NCBI GenBank assembly: GCA_965371855.1 | Contig: CBDUZZ010000063.1 | Location: forward strand, 1-27,775 | Length of the DNA stretch: 27,775 bases | Direction: 5' to 3' | Source of the DNA: JAADEM01 sp965371855 | Lineage (GTDB): Bacteria; Bacteroidota; Bacteroidia; Bacteroidales; Marinilabiliaceae | Shown here: in pieces, positions 24,096 through 27,775 of the stretch | Numbering within the stretch: position 1 is the stretch's first letter | Layout: the number at the start of each line of letters is the position of its first letter | Position numbers and translations under genes: made by a program | The notes under the pieces: model-generated | Databases searched by the model: none | What the model was told of the DNA's origin: nothing | Seen by the model: only the letters and a program-made list of their open reading frames with translations

Positions 24096-26981
24096 TCAAT
24101 AAAAAAGAAAGGGGTTCGATGATTTGTCAGAAGGGTTTGGTTTTTCGGCAATCTTCTTTTTTGGCTTGGAGCTAATAGAAAATATTAAAGGAGGGATGTA
24201 CATTTTGATACACAACTCTGTAATTTGCTTAAATAGTATTACCAGGTTAAATTGTTTTGTTTTAACATCAAGATGACCAAGCTCGGCTTTCCTGAAATCC
24301 AGTAATTGCTGAATCAAGAATAACAGACGGTTGGTGTTTTGCTGAATCATTTTAATAAATTTGTGACTGACTGTACCGACTTCAGAAATTTCAGCTAATT
24401 TTTGTGAAGGACCAACGATTAATGTTAAGGGGGTTTGAAGTTCATGAGCAATATTAGTAAAGAACGACAATCTGTTTTGATGCATTTCTTCTTCTTTTTG
24501 ACGGAGGAGTACATTTTGTTTTAGTAGTTGACGCTTCTTCAGATAATTAATAATCAAAAGAGCTATAAGCAGGCTAAAAATTGAATATAATATGATTGCC
24601 GTTTTGGATTGCCAAAAAATTGGTTTTATATCAAAATCAATCGCATGAACCGGCTTACTCCAGATGTTATCACTATTTGACCATCTAAGCCAAAGTGAAT
24701 ATTCTCCCGATGGAACGTTTGTGAATGAAATAGTACGTCTTGCCCCTATTGAGTTCCAATCCTTATCAAAATTTGTAAGCTTGTAGGCATACTGACACTT
24801 TTCACTATTGATAAAGCTAAGTGCAGCCAATTTAATGTTAAAAAAGTTTTGATTATGCTTCAGGATAACTAAAGAAGGGTCAATTGAACCTGGTGTGATT
24901 ACGAAAGAATTATAGAAAGGTTTTTCATAAGGTTGACTTGCAATTTCTGAAACTAATATATTCGGAATATAATCGTATTCACCAATTTCAGAGGGATTAA
25001 AGCAGTTAAACCCATTGATGCCTCCCATAAAAACGAAGCCTGTTGAATTTAAAAAATAATAAGCTCCGTCAGCAAACTCATTATTCTGGAGACCATCATT
25101 TTCAGTGAAATTTTTAAATCGATTTTCTGAAATGATAAATTGCGACAAACCAAAATTTGTACTAATCCAAATATTTTTATTAGAATCACTGACGATTCCA
25201 TGAATGGTATTATTTGGAAGTCCGTGCTTCGTGGTATAATTCTCAAACATAACTTGCTCGGATCCTTCTTTTCTAATAAGGTGGTTCAGGCCTAAACTTG
25301 TGCCTATCCACAAACTATTCTCCTGATCTTTACTTAAGCAAAGAATATCATTACTACTTAAGCCAGATGAATCATGCTCGTCTTTTCGGAAGACTTTAAA
25401 CTGTTGTGTTTCTTTATTAAAAAGGTTCAATCCTCCAAGCCGTGTGCCAATCCAAAGCAGGGTGTCATTTTCAGGAATAATAGAAAAGATAATATTACTG
25501 CTTATTGAACTAGCTGAGGTTTCATCTGCAAAATATTGTTTGAAATTTGTTATCTCTAACCTGTTTGCGAATCTATTTATTTCGCAACTAATCATTCCAA
25601 ATCCATAAGTACCCATCCAAAGTGTCCCATCCTTATCCTGAAATATGGAATAAACGGATTTAAAATCTTCACACAACTCATTGCCTAACATGTTTTGCCA
25701 ATAAACAAATCTTTCATCTCTCAAATCGTAAATTGACACTCCTGTGCCATCGGTTCCAATATATAAAAGGCTGTCCTGTCCGTAGAACAGGGAGAAAATA
25801 GAATTATTAAGCGAACTATTTGTCGAATTGAAGTTTATTAAGGGAACTTCTTTCCTGTTATTCAAATAAAAATCAGCATGAAGACGAAAAAGCCCTTTTC
25901 CTTTAGTCCCAACCCAAAATGAGTTATCCGGAGTTTCACAAAATGCCCTGACATTACTCCCTTCCAATGCAGGAATTTCATTTTGGGAGAAAAGTCGAAA
26001 TGTTTTCTTTTTAGGATAGATTTTAAACATTCCATCTCCGTCAGTACCAACCCAAACTATTTCTTCATTCCCTTCAAAAATTGTAGATATTTTTTTACCA
26101 CTAATCTGCTTAAGCCATGAAGTGGAAATTGTATTCATCTGGAAATCTAACAAGTGAGTGCTAGAATTTATAGACAAAAAGACACCTTCCTTGCTTTTTC
26201 CAATTATATTAACCCTCTTAAAAGATGTATTATATTTCTTATAATTTGATAAGGAATATCGCCACAATTCATCATTGTCAAACAAAACTAAAATTTCATT
26301 TGAAGTAAAATTGATGAAATCGTGAATGTCCTGAAGAAGTATCTTCTCATTTTTTATTGAAATTGTTCCATCTGAATGATATTTCAATTCTATTTCAGAT
26401 AACTTTCCCGATTCGAATTGCAATAGTAAAGTGCCAGATAACGAAAAATCTATTTTACGTATTGACTCAAATATAGTGTTGGTTGTTTTAAGTACATGGA
26501 AACTACCTTCTCTGTAATAACCAATCCCCCAATCCATTACAGTACAAAAAATGATTTTATTCTTATCTAATGCAATATGGAATTCTGATTCGTTAAACGT
26601 GAATTTGTCTTTTCGGTTGAAAAAAAATGATTTAAAACTGTTTGTTTTTTTATCGTAGCGATTAATACCATGCATGGTATTAATCCAAATATACCCATAT
26701 CTGTCTTCAGTTATATCCAGGATAACCTGGTTACTTAAACTGTTTGGATTGTTCAGTTCCGGGGTGAATATGGTAAATTCGGAACCATCGAAACGATTAA
26801 GACCATCCCATGTTCCCACCCACAAGATGTTCTCGGAATCCTGGAAAATAGTGTTAATAGAACTATTGGACAAGCCATTGGAATTTGTAATATGTCGAAT
26901 TTCAAAATCATTTAATGCAAAAGAATTTTGAAAGGAAGTGATTAACAGATGAATGATAATTAAGATACAAGTCCATTTCAT
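24096..26981 (-). CDS. Truncated HTCS sensor, lacking ATPase, receiver and DNA-binding domains
   Basis: A 961-aa protein with the HTCS front half: signal peptide (1-22), Reg_prop propeller repeats (about 30-665), a Y_Y_Y domain (about 708-788), a transmembrane helix (about 793-812) and HisKA with H846 in HELQTP. It then stops. From about residue 925 the sequence turns into a short K/P/S-rich tail, and there is no HATPase_c, REC or HTH_18. Only 72 bp separate its stop from the next gene, so the missing ~400 residues are deleted rather than frameshifted. It cannot phosphorylate itself, although it could still bind ligand and perhaps form dimers. It looks more AT-rich than the complete HTCS. It may be a decayed relic or a repurposed sensor. 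Confidence 0.9.
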   Translation of the reverse strand: MKWTCILIIIHLLITSFQNSFALNDFEIRHITNSNGLSNSSINTIFQDSENILWVGTWDGLNRFDGSEFTIFTPELNNPNSLSNQVILDITEDRYGYIWINTMHGINRYDKKTNSFKSFFFNRKDKFTFNESEFHIALDKNKIIFCTVMDWGIGYYREGSFHVLKTTNTIFESIRKIDFSLSGTLLLQFESGKLSEIELKYHSDGTISIKNEKILLQDIHDFINFTSNEILVLFDNDELWRYSLSNYKKYNTSFKRVNIIGKSKEGVFLSINSSTHLLDFQMNTISTSWLKQISGKKISTIFEGNEEIVWVGTDGDGMFKIYPKKKTFRLFSQNEIPALEGSNVRAFCETPDNSFWVGTKGKGLFRLHADFYLNNRKEVPLINFNSTNSSLNNSIFSLFYGQDSLLYIGTDGTGVSIYDLRDERFVYWQNMLGNELCEDFKSVYSIFQDKDGTLWMGTYGFGMISCEINRFANRLEITNFKQYFADETSASSISSNIIFSIIPENDTLLWIGTRLGGLNLFNKETQQFKVFRKDEHDSSGLSSNDILCLSKDQENSLWIGTSLGLNHLIRKEGSEQVMFENYTTKHGLPNNTIHGIVSDSNKNIWISTNFGLSQFIISENRFKNFTENDGLQNNEFADGAYYFLNSTGFVFMGGINGFNCFNPSEIGEYDYIPNILVSEIASQPYEKPFYNSFVITPGSIDPSLVILKHNQNFFNIKLAALSFINSEKCQYAYKLTNFDKDWNSIGARRTISFTNVPSGEYSLWLRWSNSDNIWSKPVHAIDFDIKPIFWQSKTAIILYSIFSLLIALLIINYLKKRQLLKQNVLLRQKEEEMHQNRLSFFTNIAHELQTPLTLIVGPSQKLAEISEVGTVSHKFIKMIQQNTNRLLFLIQQLLDFRKAELGHLDVKTKQFNLVILFKQITELCIKMYIPPLIFSISSKPKKKIAEKPNPSDKSSNPFLFY

Positions 26982-27198
26982 CGCATTACAAAATAAATAT
27001 TGAAAATTGAAAAAATCAAAATCATTTGTTAAACAAACAATAAATATAAAAACAATTGCGTTTTAAACAATTAAAAAAAAGCAAAAAGAGAGAAAGAGTT
27101 TAAGTATCTCAAATTATTTTTGAGTTGCTGAACAAAAACAAAACGTTCTCTTTAAACAAAAATACATTTATTCTCTTAGATTATTTCAAAATTAGATC
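26982..27198. other. AT-rich intergenic region, no gene recognised
   Basis: This carries the leader of the truncated HTCS gene. It is very AT-rich, with poly-A runs on the plus strand. I see no convincing promoter at the right spacing. A short 6-bp inverted repeat (27108-27113 with 27119-27124) is too weak to call. Confidence 0.5.
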
Positions 27199-27512
27199 GT
27201 GCTTCTTTCAAAAAAAATGTTTCGAATAAGGAAAGAGACAAGCACGCGTATACAATGTGACATTCGGAAGTGGACTATTGATTACGGAGGATATGGACAG
27301 ACATCAATGGATACTACTATGTATATTTCAAACAGTCTTTTTTCGACCAACGCCCTAATACAGGTAAGGCAACAGATACAGAGTTGTTGTAAAAAACATT
27401 TACTGGGCTGCAAAACATGACTTTGCCTTGGAGTACGTAAAAGTAAAGCTCACAAAAGAATCGTTAGAATCGACTCTTGTTCTTCGTTATTGTTTAGGTA
27501 TGAGTATTTAAA
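27199..27512 (+). pseudogene. Probable decayed coding remnant
   Basis: No intact gene, but protein-like stretches follow each other in different frames. From 27199 comes a segment including WTIDYGGYGQTSMDTTMY. Then from 27324 the second frame gives YFKQSFFDQRPNTGKATDTE. From 27383 the third frame reads KNIYWAAKHDFALEYVKVKL and runs to a stop at 27510-27512. The order and composition suggest one gene broken by frameshifts. I do not recognise the family. It lies beside tRNA-Pro, where relics of integrated elements are common. Confidence 0.3.
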
Positions 27513-27542
27513 ATAGTGAAGAATAAATAGATTTTACGGTGC

Positions 27543-27563
27543 AAAACGTCACGAAAACGTCAC
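27543..27563. repeat. Two direct copies of AAAACGTCAC near tRNA-Pro
   Basis: AAAACGTCAC occurs at 27543-27552 and 27554-27563, spaced one base apart, about 55 bp from the 3' end of tRNA-Pro. It follows GATTTTACGG (27531-27540). A similar GATTTTTACGG stands at 3115-3125 beside the tRNA fragment at the other end of the locus. It may be an integrase arm-site or the relic of an integrase gene end (inference). Confidence 0.35.
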
Positions 27564-27570
27564 AGGAGTA

Positions 27571-27602
27571 AAATAAAAAAGGATTAACAATTAAGTTAAT
27601 CC
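27571..27602 (-). terminator. Intrinsic terminator of tRNA-Pro
   Basis: On the minus strand an 8-bp perfect stem GGATTAAC / GTTAATCC (27581-27602) with a 6-nt loop is followed by TTTTTTATTT (27571-27580). It starts 15 nt after the discriminator base of tRNA-Pro, the right place and orientation to end that transcript. Confidence 0.75.
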
Positions 27603-27617
27603 CTTGATGTTAAATTG

Positions 27618-27693
27618 TCGGGATGAGAAGATTCGAACTTCCGACCCCCCGCCCCCCAGACGGGTACTCTAAACCGGACTGAGCTACATCCCG
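27618..27693 (-). tRNA. tRNA-Pro (anticodon GGG)
   Basis: A full cloverleaf can be folded on the minus strand: acceptor CGGGATG / CATCCCG, D arm GCTC...GAGT, anticodon arm CCCGT-CTGGGGG-GCGGG with GGG at positions 34-36, a 5-nt variable loop, and T arm GGAAG-TTCGAAT-CTTCT. The discriminator base is A and CCA is not encoded. The 76-nt length is normal. Confidence 0.95.
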
Positions 27694-27775
27694 AAATTTG
27701 ACGGTGCAAAGATATATAATTTATGCGAATCAAGAGTTAAATTGCTAATGCTATAAAAGCAGCAGCCAATCGTCC

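Larger units (their letters stand above)
3048..27640. mobile_element. Possible tRNA-targeted genomic island containing the PUL
   Basis: Two tRNA-Pro 3' ends in the same orientation (3048-3073 and 27615-27640, 24 of 26 identical, including 12 contiguous identical bases) flank the entire minus-strand PUL. One is a fragment and the other is part of an intact tRNA. This is the footprint left when an element integrates at the 3' end of a tRNA gene. No integrase gene is visible inside, so if the model is right the element has decayed or been trimmed. Chance similarity among tRNA-Pro isoacceptors is the main alternative. Confidence 0.35.

Noticed and set aside
1..27775. CRISPR array or complete insertion sequence
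   Set aside because: No regularly spaced repeats and no transposase gene with terminal inverted repeats were seen.

Overview
The window is from a member of the Bacteroidota. It carries a SusC/SusD pair, hybrid two-component systems (HTCS), lipoprotein signal peptides, AT-rich leaders without Shine-Dalgarno sequences and TAnnTTTG-like promoter elements. The style suggests a Marinilabiliales/Prolixibacteraceae-like organism, but the sequence alone does not fix the genus.

Layout. (1) 145-3014 is ordinary chromosome: an M3 metallopeptidase on the minus strand, divergent from a TrhA/hemolysin III membrane protein on the plus strand. (2) 3013-3075 holds a strong hairpin terminator abutting a short 3' fragment of a tRNA-Pro-like gene. 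(3) 3204-26981 is one polysaccharide utilisation locus (PUL), entirely on the minus strand. In transcription order it encodes a truncated HTCS sensor, a PKD lipoprotein, SusC, SusD, a DUF3823-type lipoprotein, an unknown lipoprotein (599 aa), a GH2 enzyme, a second unknown lipoprotein paralogous to the first (498 aa), a GH89 alpha-N-acetylglucosaminidase, and a complete HTCS. (4) 26982-27617 has no intact gene; it holds a probable decayed coding remnant and the terminator of tRNA-Pro(GGG), which occupies 27618-27693.

How the genes should work together (inference). The outer-membrane SusC/SusD pair and the surface lipoproteins capture and import a glycan. GH89 removes terminal alpha-GlcNAc and GH2 removes a beta-linked sugar. 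The complete HTCS senses a fragment of the glycan in the periplasm and activates transcription through its AraC-type domain. No sulfatase or polysaccharide lyase is present, which argues against intact heparan sulfate as the target.

Main points of interest. There is a pair of related lipoproteins of no family I recognise, flanking the GH2 gene. One HTCS is cut off after its HisKA domain. A nested inverted-repeat leader with five copies of a 9-mer precedes the enzyme genes. Finally, the whole PUL lies between two near-identical tRNA-Pro 3' ends in the same orientation, as expected for an island inserted at a tRNA gene.
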